A stretch of 64,000 bases of DNA, taken from positions 54,131,743 to 54,195,742 of the forward strand of contig OZ020589.1 of the NCBI GenBank assembly GCA_963971535.1. Reading direction: 5' to 3'. The position numbers were made by a program, and so were the translations under genes. The notes below the pieces were generated by a model. The model was not told where the DNA came from, did not search any database, and saw only the letters and a list, made by a program, of their open reading frames with translations. The DNA comes from Notolepis coatsorum. Taxonomy: Eukaryota; Chordata; Actinopteri; Aulopiformes; Paralepididae. Below are positions 8,692-19,724 of the stretch, one piece after another (the stretch's first letter is position 1; every line of letters begins with the position of its first letter).

Positions 8692-9354
8692 GAACTAGGT
8701 GTCTCAGTGGGGGGTCGGGAGCAGCTGTGGAGCCTCTAGGGTAGAACTAGGTGTCTCAGTGGGGGGTCGGGAGCAGCTGTGGAGCCTCTAGGGTAGAACT
8801 AGGTGTCTCAGTGGGGGGTCGGGAGCAGCTGTGGAGCCTCCAGGGTAGAACTAGGTGTCTCAGTGGGGGGTCGGGAGCAGCTGTGGAGCCTCTAGGGTAG
8901 AACTAGGTGTCTCAGTGGGGGGTCGGGAGCAGCTGTGGAGCCTCCAGGGTAGAACTAGGTGTCTCAGTGGGGGGTCGGGAGCAGCTGTGGAGCCTCTAGG
9001 GTAGAACTAGGTGTCTCAGTGGGGGGTCGGGAGCAGCTGTGGAGCCTCTAGGGTAGAACTAGGTGTCTCAGTGGGGGGTTGGGAGCAGCTGTGGAGCCTC
9101 TAGGGTAGAACTAGGTGTCTCAGTGGGGGGTCGGGAGCAGCTGTGGAGCCTCCAGGGTAGAACTAGGTGTCTCAGTGGGGGGTCGGGAGCAGCTGTGGAG
9201 CCTCTAGGGTAGAACTAGGTGTCTCAGTGGGGGGTCGGGAGCAGCTGTGGAGCCTCTAGGGTAGAACTAGGTGTCTCAGTGGGGGGTCGGGAGCAGCTGT
9301 GGAGCCTCCAGGGTAGAACTAGGTGTCTCAGTGGGGGGTCGGGAGCAGCTGTGG
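8680..9354 (+). repeat. 52-bp minisatellite, about 13 copies
   Basis: The unit runs AGCCTCTAGGGTAGAACTAG, then GTGTCTCAGTGGGGGGTCGG, then GAGCAGCTGTGG, 52 bases; for example copies start at 8731 and 8783. Copies are nearly identical. The main variation is CTCTAGG against CTCCAGG, plus one TCGGG to TTGGG change near 9078. The period is not a multiple of three, so any open frame through it is short and incidental. Confidence 0.95.
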
Positions 9355-9413
9355 ATTGTGGTCTTGAGAAGAACTGAGCTGACCAGAGTGTGAATGGAAG
9401 GTGAACATTGAAG

Positions 9414-10015
9414 AGATGTATTTACATAGTCCGTTTTTATCCAAATCGCTTTACAACTCACGCTTCACATTCACTGACACACATACTGATGGCAGAGACA
9501 ACCGTGCAACGTGCCCACCTGCTTGTTGGCAGAAGTTAACCTGTTAAGCCCCGAGCCCTATTTTCAGAAAATCAGGCCAAAAAATACATACCTAAGTAAA
9601 TGGAAGATTGCTCCACTTCTACAAGGTCCATTTGCATGTTCTTGGCATCTAGGGACACCTATGGATCTCATGGAATGTATTCCCAGTGTCAGAAACATTG
9701 TGTCTGTTACTAGACTTGAGTTGTGATGAAACAAAGGAGAATATGAATTATGATTTTTCTTTGCATCTTTGACAGTGAATAACACCATGCTAACAATGAC
9801 CAGACATGAAAAACTGCAGCTCGTTCAGCACCTTCTTGAGATCATATGTATAAAAAAATCTAAAAGCAAATGAATAAAGGGAAGATGATTAAGGGGTTAA
9901 GTGCCTTGTTGAAGGACACTTCAACTCACATGCCGGGAAGGAGCCGGAACTGAACTGGGAACCTCTCTCAATATTACCAGACGACCACTCTGCCTCTTGA
10001 GCCACTGGAATGAGC
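9414..10015 (-). mobile_element. tRNA-derived SINE with L2-type tail, minus strand, split
   Basis: Read on the minus strand, a polymerase III A box TGGCTCAAGAGG (plus 9993-10004) fits the tRNA consensus. A B box AGTTCAGTTCC (plus 9946-9956) fits with two mismatches at normal spacing. The 3' tail includes GATTTGGATAAAAACG and TATGTAAAT (plus about 9420-9450), the GGATA-loop stem of L2-clade LINEs. This suggests mobilisation by an L2-type enzyme, as for eel UnaSINE1/UnaL2. It is split by the TTAA element at 9548-9896. Confidence 0.65.
9544..9900. mobile_element. TTAA-target element inserted in the SINE
   Basis: TTAA at 9544-9547 and 9897-9900 flanks a 349-bp body beginning GCCCCGAGCCCTATTTTCAG and ending AAGGGG, so only the outermost CCCC/GGGG is inverted. 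There is no transposase frame. The ends resemble piggyBac-type MITEs and differ from the AGGGG-ended MITE in the LINE. Confidence 0.65.
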
Positions 10016-10099
10016 TCCTTGGCACAGATGTGGTTTCTCTACCTGCTTTGGACGCTTTGATTGACTGTCATAGTCTTGGCATTTGGGTAGTGTGTGAAA
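10016..10099. other. Unassigned spacer before the telomere-like array
   Basis: Non-repetitive sequence; nothing recognised. Confidence 0.4.
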
Positions 10100-11843
10100 G
10101 GGTTAGGGTTAGGGTTAGTGTGTGCAATGGTTAGGGTTAGTGTGTGCAAGGGTTAGGGTTAGGGTTAGTGTGTGCAAGGGTTAGGGTTAGGGTTAGTGTG
10201 TGCAAGGGTTAGGGTTAGGGTTAGTGTGTGCAAGGGTTAGGGTTAGGGTTAGTGTGTGCAAGGGTTAGGGTTAGGGTTAGTGTGTGCAAGGGTTAGGGTT
10301 AGGGTTAGTATGTGCGAGGGTTAGGGTTAGGGTTAGTGTGTGCAAGGGTTAGGGTTAGGGTTAGTGTGTGCAAGGGTTAGGGTTAGGGTTAGTGTGTGCA
10401 AGGGTTAGGGTTAGGGTTAGTGTGTGCAAGGGTTAGGGTTAGGGTTAGTGTGTGCAAGGGTTAGGGTTAGTGTGTGCAAGGGTTAGGGTTAGTGTGTGCA
10501 AGGGTTAGGGTTAGGGTTAGTGTGTGCAAGGGTTAGGGTTAGGGTTAGTGTGTGCAAGGGTTAGGGTTAGGGTTAGTGTGTGCAAGGGTTAGGGTTAGGG
10601 TTAGTGTGTGCAAGGGTTAGGGTTAGGGTTAGTGTGTGCAAGGGTTAGGGTTAGGGTTAGTGTGTGCAAGGGTTAGGGTTAGGGGTAGTGTGTGCAAGGG
10701 TTAGGGTTAGTGTGTGCAAGGGTTAGGGTTAGTGTGTGCAAGGGTTAGGGTTAGGGTTAGTGTGTGCAAGGGTTAGGGTTAGGGGTAGTGTGTGCAAGGG
10801 TTAGGGTTAGGGTTAGTGTGTGCAAGGGTTAGGGTTAGGGTTAGTGTGTGCAAAGGTTAGGGTTAGGGGTAGTGTGTGCAAGGGTTAGGGTTAGGGTTAG
10901 TGTGTGCAAGGGTTAGGGTTAGGGTTAGTGTGTGCAAGGGTTAGGGTTAGTGTGTGCAAGGGTTAGGGTTAGTGTGTGCAAGGGTTAGGGTTAGGGTTAG
11001 TGTGTGCAAGGGTTAGGGTTAGTGTGTGCAAGGGTTAGGGTTAGGGGTAGTGTGTGCAAGGGTTAGGGTTAGGGTTAGTGTGTGCAAGGGTTAGGGTTAG
11101 GGTTAGGGTTAGTGTGTGCAAGGGTTAGGGTTAGGGTTAGTGTGTGCAAGGGTTAGTGTTAGGGTTAGTGTGTGCAAGGGTTAGGGTTAGGGTTAGTGTG
11201 TGCAAGGGTTAGGGTTAGGGTTAGTGTGTGCAAGGGTTAGGGTTAGGGTTAGTGTGTGCAAGGGTTAGGGTTAGGGGTAGTGTGTGCAAGGGTTAGGGTT
11301 AGGGGTAGTGTGTGCAAGGGTTAGGGTTAGGGTTAGTGTGTGCAAGGGTTAGGGTTAGTGTGTGCAAGGGTTAGGGTTAGGGTTAGTGTGTGCAAGGGTT
11401 AGGGTTAGGGTTTGTGTGTGCAAGGGTTAGGGTTAGTGTGTGCAAGGGTTAGGGTTAGGGGTAGTGTGTGCAAGGGTTAGGGTTAGTGTGTGCAAGGGTT
11501 AGGGTTAGTGTGTGCAAGGGTTAGGGTTAGGGTTAGTGTGTGCAAGGGTTAGGGTTAGGGGTAGTGTGTGCAAGGGTTAGGGTTAGGGTTAGTGTGTGCA
11601 AGGGTTAGGGTTAGGGTTAGTGTGTGCAAGGGTTAGGGTTAGGGGTAGTGTGTGCAAGGGTTAGGGTTAGGGTTAGTGTGTGCAAGGGTTAGGGTTAGTG
11701 TGTGCAAGGGTTAGGGTTAGGGTTAGTGTGTGCAAGGGTTAGGGTTAGTGTGTGCAAGGGTTAGGGTTATGGTTAGTGTGTGCAAGGGTTAGGGTTAGGG
11801 TTAGTGTGTGCAAGGGTTAGGGTTAGGGTTAGTGTGTGCAAGG
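10100..11843 (+). repeat. Telomere-motif minisatellite (22/28-bp units)
   Basis: Each unit has TTAGGG once or twice followed by TTAGTGTGTGCAAGGG, giving 22 or 28 bp, with one longer unit containing an extra TTAGGG near 11098. There are about 60-70 units. Length differs by whole TTAGGG steps, as expected from slippage in the telomeric motif. Point variants (GGGGTAG, TATGCGAGG near 10310, GTTTGTG near 11410) are scattered. This is a degenerate interstitial telomere-like array, not a chromosome end, since other DNA follows on the right. Confidence 0.95.
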
Positions 11844-11927
11844 CGACAGATACTAGCCCTGTGTGTGTTGAAGTGAGTGAAGGAATACATCAGCGATACA
11901 TAAAGTAACCCTTTTAAAGAGCAACTC
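11844..11927. other. 84-bp spacer between two tandem arrays
   Basis: Unique sequence linking the telomere-like array to the 21-bp satellite; nothing recognised. Confidence 0.5.
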
Positions 11928-13464
11928 CACTGCTAAAGTCACGCTTATCACTGCTAAAGTCACACTTATCACTGCTAAAGTCACGCTTATCACTGCTAAA
12001 GTCACGCTTATCACTGCTAAAGTCACACTTATCACTGCTAAAGTCACGCTTATCACTGCTAAAGTCACGCTTATCACTGCTAAAGTCACGCTTATCACTG
12101 CTAAAGTCACACTTATCACTGCTAAAGTCATGCTTATCACTGCTAAAGTCACGCTTATCACTGCTAAAGTCACACTTATCACTGCTAAAGTCACACTTAT
12201 CACTGCTAAAGTCACGCTTATCACTGCTAAAGCCACGCTTATCACTGCTAAAGTCACACTTATCACTGCTAAAGTCACGCTTATCACTGCTAAAGTCACG
12301 CTTATCACTGCTAAAGTCACGCTTATCACTGCTAAAGTCACGCTTATCACTGCTAAAGTCACACTTATCACTGCTAAAGTCACGCTTATCACTGCTAAAG
12401 TCACGCTTATCACTGCTAAAGTCACGCTTATCACTGCTAAAGTCACACTTATCACTGCTAAAGTCACGCTTATCACTGCTAAAGTCATGCTTATCACTGC
12501 TAAAGTCACGCTTATCACTGCTAAAGTCACGCTTATCACTGCTAAAGTCACACTTATCACTGCTAAAGTCACACTTATCACTGCTAAAGTCACGCTTATC
12601 CCTGCTAAAGTCACGCTTATCACTGCTAAAGTCACACTTATCACTGCTAAAGTCACACTTATCACTGCTAAAGTCACGCTTATCACTGCTAAAGTCACAC
12701 TTATCACTGCTAAAGTCACGCTTATCACTGCTAAAGTCACACTTATCACTGCTAAAGTCACGCTTATCACTGCTAAAGTCATGCTTATCACTGCTAAAGT
12801 CACACTTATCACTGCTAAAGTCACGCTTATCACTGCTAAAGTCATGCTTATCATTGTTAAAGTCACGCTTATCACTGCTAAAGTCACGCTTATCACTGCT
12901 AAAGTCACGCTTATCACTGCTAAAGTCACGTTTATCACTGCTAAAGTCACGCTTATCACTGCTAAAGTCACACTTATCACTGCTAAAGTCACGCTTATCA
13001 CTGCTAAAGTCATGCTTATCACTGCTAAAGTCACGCTTATCACTGCTAAAGTCACGCTTATCACTGCTAAAGTCACACTTATCACTGCTAAAGTCACACT
13101 TATCACTGCTAAAGTCACACTTATCACTGCTAAAGTCACACTTATCACTGCTAAAGTCACGCTTATCACTGCTAAAGTCACACTTATCACTGCTAAAGTC
13201 ACACTTATCACTGCTAAAGTCACGCTTATCACTGCTAAAGTCACACTTATCACTGCTAAAGTCACACTTATCACTGCTAAAGTCACACTTATCACTGCTA
13301 AAGTCACGCTTATCACTGCTAAAGTCACACTTATCACTGCTAAAGTCACACTTATCACTGCTAAAGTCACGCTTATCACTGCTAAAGTCACACTTATCAC
13401 TGCTAAAGTCACACTTATCACTGCTAAAGTCACGCTTATCACTGCTAAAGTCACGCTTATCACT
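11928..13464 (+). repeat. Left edge block of plain monomers
   Basis: About 73 monomers in one uninterrupted register, with none of the junction variants that mark the higher-order repeat. It has private changes such as ATCATTGTTAAAG near 12851, AAAGCCACGC near 12230 and TTATCCCTGC near 12598. Array edges that escape homogenisation typically look like this. Confidence 0.8.
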
Positions 13465-15394
13465 GTGTGACACTGCTAAAGTCACACTTATCACTGCTAA
13501 AGTCACACTTATCACTGCTAAAGTCACGCTTATCACTGCTAAAGTCACACTTATCACTGCTAAAGTCACACTTATCACTGCTAAAGTCACACTTATAACT
13601 GCTAAAGTCACGCTTTCACTGCTAAAGTCACGCTTATCACTGCTAAAGTCACACTTATCACTGCTAAAGTCACACTTATCACTGCTAAAGTCACGCTTAT
13701 CACTGCTAAAGTCACACTTATCACTGCTAAAGTCACACTTATCACTGCTAAAGTCACGCTTATCACTGCTAAAGTCACACTTATCACTGCTAAAGTCACG
13801 CTTATCACTGCTAAAGTCACGCTTATCACTGCTAAAGTCACTGCTAAAGTCACGCTTATCACTGCTAAAGTCACGCTTATCACTGCTAAAGTCACACGTA
13901 TCACTGCAAAAGTCACACTTATCACTGCTAAAGTCACACTTATCACTGCTAAAGTCACGCTTATCACTGCTAAAGTCACGCTTATCACTGCTAAAGTCAC
14001 ACTTATCACTGCTAAAGTCACGCTTATCACTGCTAAAGTCACGCTTATCACTGCTAAAGTCACGCTTATCACTGTGTGACACTGCTAAAGTCACACTTAT
14101 CACTGCTAAAGTCACACTTATCACTGCTAAAGTCACGCTTATCACTGCTAAAGTCACGCTTATCACTGCTAAAGTCACGCTTATCACTGCTAAAGTCACG
14201 CTTATCACTGCTAAAGTCATGCTTATCACTGCTAAAGTCACACTTATCACTGCTAAAGTCACGCTTATCACTGCTAAAGTCATGCTTATCACTGCTAAAG
14301 TCACACTTATCACTGCTAAAGTCACGATTATCACTGCTAAAGTCACGCTTATCACTGCTAAAGTCACGCTTATCACTGCTAAAGTCAAGCTTATCACTGC
14401 TAAAGTCACACTTATCACTGCTAAAGTCACGCTTATCACTGCTAAAGTCACGCTTATCACTGCTAAAGTCACGCTTATCACTGCTAAAGTCACACTTATC
14501 ACTGCTAAAGTCACACTTATCACTGCTAAAGTCACACTTATCACTGCTAAATCACTGCTAAAGTCACGCTTATCACTGCTAAAGTCACACTTATCACTGC
14601 TAAAGTCACACTTATCACTGCTAAAGTCACGTTTATCACTGCTAAAGTCACGCTTATCACTGTGTGACACTGCTAAAGTCACACTTATCACTGCTAAAGT
14701 CACACTTATCACTGACTTATCACTGCTAAAGTCACACTTATCACTGCTAAAGTCACGCTTATCACTGCTAAAGTCACACTTATCACTGCTAAAGTCAAGC
14801 TTATCACTGCTAAAGTCACACTTATCACTGCTAAAGTCACACTTATCACTGCTAGTCACGCTTATCACTGCTAAATTCATACTTATCACTGCTAAAGTCA
14901 CACTTATCACTGCTAAAGTCACACTTATCACTGCTAAAGTCAACGCTTATCACTGCTAAAGTCACACTTATCACTGCTAAAGTCATACTTATCACGGCTA
15001 AAGTCACACTTATCACTGCTAAAGTCATAGTTATAACTGCTAAAAGTCACGCTTATCACTGCTAAAGTCACACTTATCACTGCTAAAGTCACGCTTATCA
15101 CTGCTAAAGTCACACTTATCACTGCTAAAGTCACACTTATCACTGCTAAAGTCACGCTTATCACTGCTAAAGTCACGCTTATCACTGCTAAAGTCACCCT
15201 TATCACTGCTAAAGTCACGCTTATCACTGCTAAAGTCACACTTATCACTGCTAAAGTCACGCTTATCACTGCTAAAGTCACACTTATCACTGCTAAAGTC
15301 ACGCTTATCACTGCTAAAGTCACGCTTATCAATGCTAAAGTCACGCTTATCAATGCTAAAGTCACGCTTATCACTGCTAAAGTCACGCTTATCA
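13465..15394 (+). repeat. First higher-order repeat segment, without LINE fragment until its right end
   Basis: Landmarks that recur through the rest of the array first appear here. In order they are: the junction CACTGTGTGACACTG (13463, 14073, 14660), GCTAAATCACTGC (about 14548), CACTGACTTATCACTG (about 14710), GCTAGTCACGC (about 14852), GTCAACGCTTAT (about 14939), ATCACGGCTAAAG (about 14992), CATAGTTATAACTGCTAAAAG (about 15026), CACCCTTATC (about 15195), and two ATCAATGC monomers just before the first LINE fragment. Confidence 0.85.
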
Positions 15395-15826
15395 TTTACA
15401 TTTAGTCATTTAGCTGACGCTTTTATCCAAAGCGACTTACAAGTTCTGTACGACAGGTCATCAGGAAGGATACAACTCTATCAGCTGAGTAATAATATTC
15501 ATCAAAGTGTTAGAGTGTAGGTTAGTTTATTAGGACAAGTGCATGACAGTAAGGTTAGTTATGGTTAGATTTCTTTTATTATTATTTATTTAAAAAAAAA
15601 AAAATTATTTCAGATAATGGTTGAAGAAGTGCGTCTTTAGTCGACGGCGAAAGATTGGACGGGATTCGGCTGTCTTAACTGGGGTGGGTAGTTCATTCCA
15701 CCATTGTGGGGCAAGGACTGAGAATAGGCGGCTTCTCTTTGATGACCCTCCCGGAGCTTGGATAGGAGTAGGTCTAAGGCGGCCAGAAGATGCAGAGCGT
15801 AGGGGTCTTGAGGGTGTGTAGTTAAA
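15395..15826 (-). mobile_element. L2-clade LINE 3' end in satellite, copy 1 (type A)
   Basis: This 432-bp fragment reads on the minus strand. The C-terminus of a LINE ORF2 (FNYTPSRPLRSASS, then LFSVLAPQWWNELPTPV, ending FRRRLKTHFFNHYLK and stop) is followed by an A/T-rich 3' UTR and a tail with the stem-loop CGCTTT-GGATA-AAAGCG, then CTAAATGTAAATG. The GGATA loop is the hallmark of the UnaL2-type 3' recognition stem. There is no start, endonuclease or polymerase core. Satellite resumes in phase on the right (GCTAAAG) with about two bases lost and no clear target duplication. Type A is defined by TGTCTTAACTGG and an A-run of 12-14. Confidence 0.9.
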
Positions 15827-17777
15827 GCTAAAGTCACGCTTATCACTGCTAAAGTCACGCTTATCACTGCTAAAGTCACACTTATCACTGCTAAAGTCAC
15901 GCTTATCACTGCTAAAGTCACGCTTATCACTGCTAAAGTCACGCTTATCAATGCTAAAGTCACGCTTATCAATGCTAAAGTCACGCTAATCACTGCTAAA
16001 GTCACGCTTATCACTGCTAAAGTCACACTTATCACTGCTAAAGTCACACTTATCACTGCTAACGTCACGCTTATCACTGCTAAAGTCACACTTATCACTG
16101 CTAAAGTCACACTTATCACTGCTAAAGTCACACTTATCACTGCTAAAGTCACGCTTATCACTGCTAAAGTCACACTTATCACTGCTAAAGTCACGCTTAT
16201 CACTGCTAAAGTCACGCTTATCACTGCTAAAGTCACGCTTATCACTGCTAAAGTCACGCGTATCACTGCTAAAGTCACACGTATCACTGCTAAAGTCACA
16301 CTTATCACTGCTAAAGTCACACTTATCACTGCTAAAGTCACGCTTATCACTGCTAAAGTCACGCTTATCACTGCTAAAGTCACGCTTATCACTGTGTGAC
16401 ACTGCTAAAGTCACACTTATCACTGCTAAAGTCACACTTATCACTGCTAAAGTCACGCTTATCACTGCTAAAGTCACGCTTATCACTGCTAAAGTCACGC
16501 TTATCACTGCTAAAGTCATGCTTATCACTGCTAAAGTCACACTTATCACTGCTAAAGTCACGCTTATCACTGCTAAATTCATGCTTATCACTGCTAAAGT
16601 CACACTTATCACTGCTAAAGTCACGCTTATCACTGCTAAAGTCACGCTTATCACTGCTAAAGTCACGCTTATCACTGCTAAAGTCACGCTTATCACTGCT
16701 AAAGTCACACTTATCACTGCTAAAGTCACGCTTATCACTGCTAAAGTCACGCTTATCACTGCTAAAGTCACGCTTATCACTGCTAAAGTCACGCTTATCA
16801 CTGCTAAAGTCACACTTATCACTGCTAAAGTCACGCTTATCACTGCTAAAGTCACGCTTATCACTGCTAAAGTCACGCTTATCACTGCTAAAGTCACACT
16901 TATCACTGCTAAAGTCACACTTATCACTGCTAAAGTCACACTTATCACTGCTAAATCACTGCTAAAGTCACGCTTATCACTGCTAAAGTCACACTTATCA
17001 CTGCTAAAGTCACACTTATCACTGCTAAAGTCACGTTTATCACTGCTAAAGTCACGCTTATCACTGTGTGACACTGCTAAAGTCACACTTATCACTGCTA
17101 AAGTCACACTTATCACTGACTTATCACTGCTAAAGTCACACTTATCACTGCTAAAGTCACGCTTATCACTGCTAAAGTCACACTTATCACTGCTAAAGTC
17201 AAGCTTATCACTGCTAAAGTCACACTTATCACTGCTAAAGTCACACTTATCACTGCTAGTCACGCTTATCACTGCTAAATTCATACTTATCACTGCTAAA
17301 GTCACACTTATCACTGCTAAAGTCACACTTATCACTGCTAAAGTCAACGCTTATTACTGCTAAAGTCACACTTATCACTGCTAAAGTCATACTTATCACG
17401 GCTAAAGTCACACTTATCACTGCTAAAGTCATAGTTATAACTGCTAAAAGTCACGCTTATCACTGCTAAAGTCACACTTATCACTGCTAAAGTCACGCTT
17501 ATCACTGCTAAAGTCACACTTATCACTGCTAAAGTCACACTTATCACTGCTAAAGTCACGCTTATCACTGCTAAAGTCACCCTTATCACTGCTAAAGTCA
17601 CGCTTATCACTGCTAAAGTCACACTTATCACTGCTAAAGTCACGCTTATCACTGCTAAAGTCACACTTATCACTGCTAAAGTCACGCTTATCACTGCTAA
17701 AGTCACGCTTATCAATGCTAAAGTCACGCTTATCAATGCTAAAGTCACGCTTATCACTGCTAAAGTCACGCTTATCA

Positions 17778-18207
17778 TTTACATTTAGTCATTTAGCTGA
17801 CGCTTTTATCCAAAGCGACTTACAAGTTCTGTACGACAGGTCATCAGGAAGGATACAACTCTATCAGCTGAGTAATAATATTCATCAAAGTGTTAGAGTG
17901 TAGGTTAGTTTATTAGGACAAGTGCATGACAGTAAGGTTAGTTATGGTTAGATTTCTTTTATTATTATTTATTTAAAAAAAAAAATTATTTCAGATAATG
18001 GTTGAAGAAGTGCGTCTTTAGTCGACGGCGAAAGATTGGACGGGATTCGGCTGTCCAAACTGGGGTGGGTAGTTCATTCCACCATTGTGGGGCAAGGACT
18101 GAGAATAGGCGGCTTCTCTTTGATGACCCTCCCGGAGCTTGGATAGGAGTAGGTCTAAGGCGGCCAGAAGATGCAGAGCGTAGGGGTCTTGAGGGTGTGT
18201 AGTTAAA
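17778..18207 (-). mobile_element. L2 3' fragment copy 2 (type B)
   Basis: Type B: TGTCCAAACTGG in place of type A TGTCTTAACTGG, and a shorter A-run (11). 2,383 bp after copy 1. Confidence 0.9.
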
Positions 18208-19724
18208 GCTAAAGTCACGCTTATCACTGCTAAAGTCACGCTTATCACTGCTAAAGTCACACTTATCACTGCTAAAGTCACGCTTATCACTGCTAAAGTC
18301 ACGCTTATCACTGCTAAAGTCACGCTTATCAATGCTAAAGTCACGCTTATCAATGCTAAAGTCACGCTAATCACTGCTAAAGTCACGCTTATCACTGCTA
18401 AAGTCACACTTATCACTGCTAAAGTCACACTTATCACTGCTAAAGTCACGCTTATCACTGCTAAAGTCACACTTATCACTGCTAAAGTCACACTTATCAC
18501 TGCTAAAGTCACACTTATCACTGCTAAAGTCACGCTTATCACTGCTAAAGTCACACTTATCACTGCTAAAGTCACGCTTATCACTGCTAAAGTCACGCTT
18601 ATCACTGCTAAAGTCACGCTTATCACTGCTAAAGTCACGCGTATCACTGCTAAAGTCACACGTATCACTGCTAAAGTCACACTTATCACTGCTAAAGTCA
18701 CACTTATCACTGCTAAAGTCACGCTTATCACTGCTAAAGTCACGCTTATCACTGCTAAAGTCACGCTTATCACTGTGTGACACTGCTAAAGTCACACTTA
18801 TCACTGCTAAAGTCACACTTATCACTGCTAAAGTCACGCTTATCACTGCTAAAGTCACGCTTATCACTGCTAAAGTCACGCTTATCACTGCTAAAGTCAC
18901 GCTTATCACTGCTAAAGTCATGCTTATCACTGCTAAAGTCACACTTATCACTGCTAAAGTCACGCTTATCACTGCTAAATTCATGCTTATCACTGCTAAA
19001 GTCACACTTATCACTGCTAAAGTCACGCTTATCACTGCTAAAGTCACGCTTATCACTGCTAAAGTCACGCTTATCACTGCTAAAGTCACGCTTATCACTG
19101 CTAAAGTCACACTTATCACTGCTAAAATCACGCTTATCACTGCTAAAGTCACGCTTATCACTGCTAAAGTCACGCTTATCACTGCTAAAGTCACGCTTAT
19201 CACTGCTAAAGTCACGCTTATCACTGCTAAAGTCACACTTATCACTGCTAAAGTCACGCTTATCACTGCTAAAGTCACGCTTATCACTGCTAAAGTCACG
19301 CTTATCACTGCTAAAGTCACACTTATCACTGCTAAATCACTGCTAAAGTCACGCTTATCACTGCTAAAGTCACACTTATCACTGCTAAAGTCACACTTAT
19401 CACTGCTAAAGTCACGTTTATCACTGCTAAAGTCACGCTTATCACTGTGTGACACTGCTAAAGTCACACTTATCACTGCTAAAGTCACACTTATCACTGA
19501 CTTATCACTGCTAAAGTCACACTTATCACTGCTAAAGTCACGCTTATCACTGCTAAAGTCACACTTATCACTGCTAAAGTCAAGCTTATCACTGCTAAAG
19601 TCACACTTATCACTGCTAAAGTCACACTTATCACTGCTAGTCACGCTTATCACTGCTAAATTCATACTTATCACTGCTAAAGTCACACTTATCACTGCTA
19701 AAGTCACACTTATCACTGCTAAAG

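Noticed and set aside
9940-10010. Functional tRNA gene
   Set aside because: A and B boxes are present, but the sequence does not fold into a full cloverleaf and continues into a SINE body and L2-type tail.
10100-11843. True telomere
   Set aside because: Pure TTAGGG tracts are at most three or four units, spacers are interleaved, and more than 50 kb of other DNA follows.
12130-13470. Antifreeze-like or silk-like repetitive host protein
   Set aside because: Periodic heptapeptides come from the satellite unit. There is no signal peptide, exon structure or unique terminus, and the opposite strand is equally open.
11914-14943. Apparent 1,009-residue protein and many similar long open frames across the satellite
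   Set aside because: They are translations of a 21-bp repeat without stops, present on both strands and in several frames at once, with frame changes at each junction variant.
15332-15520. Recurrent 62-residue plus-strand frame crossing from satellite into LINE tail
   Set aside because: It joins satellite frame to antisense 3' UTR; nothing protein-like in it.
15621-15821. Recurrent 66-residue plus-strand frame starting MKKCVFSRRR, repeated about 19 times
   Set aside because: It is the antisense of the LINE ORF2 C-terminus. The minus strand gives the recognisable LINE protein; the plus-strand frame is a shadow.
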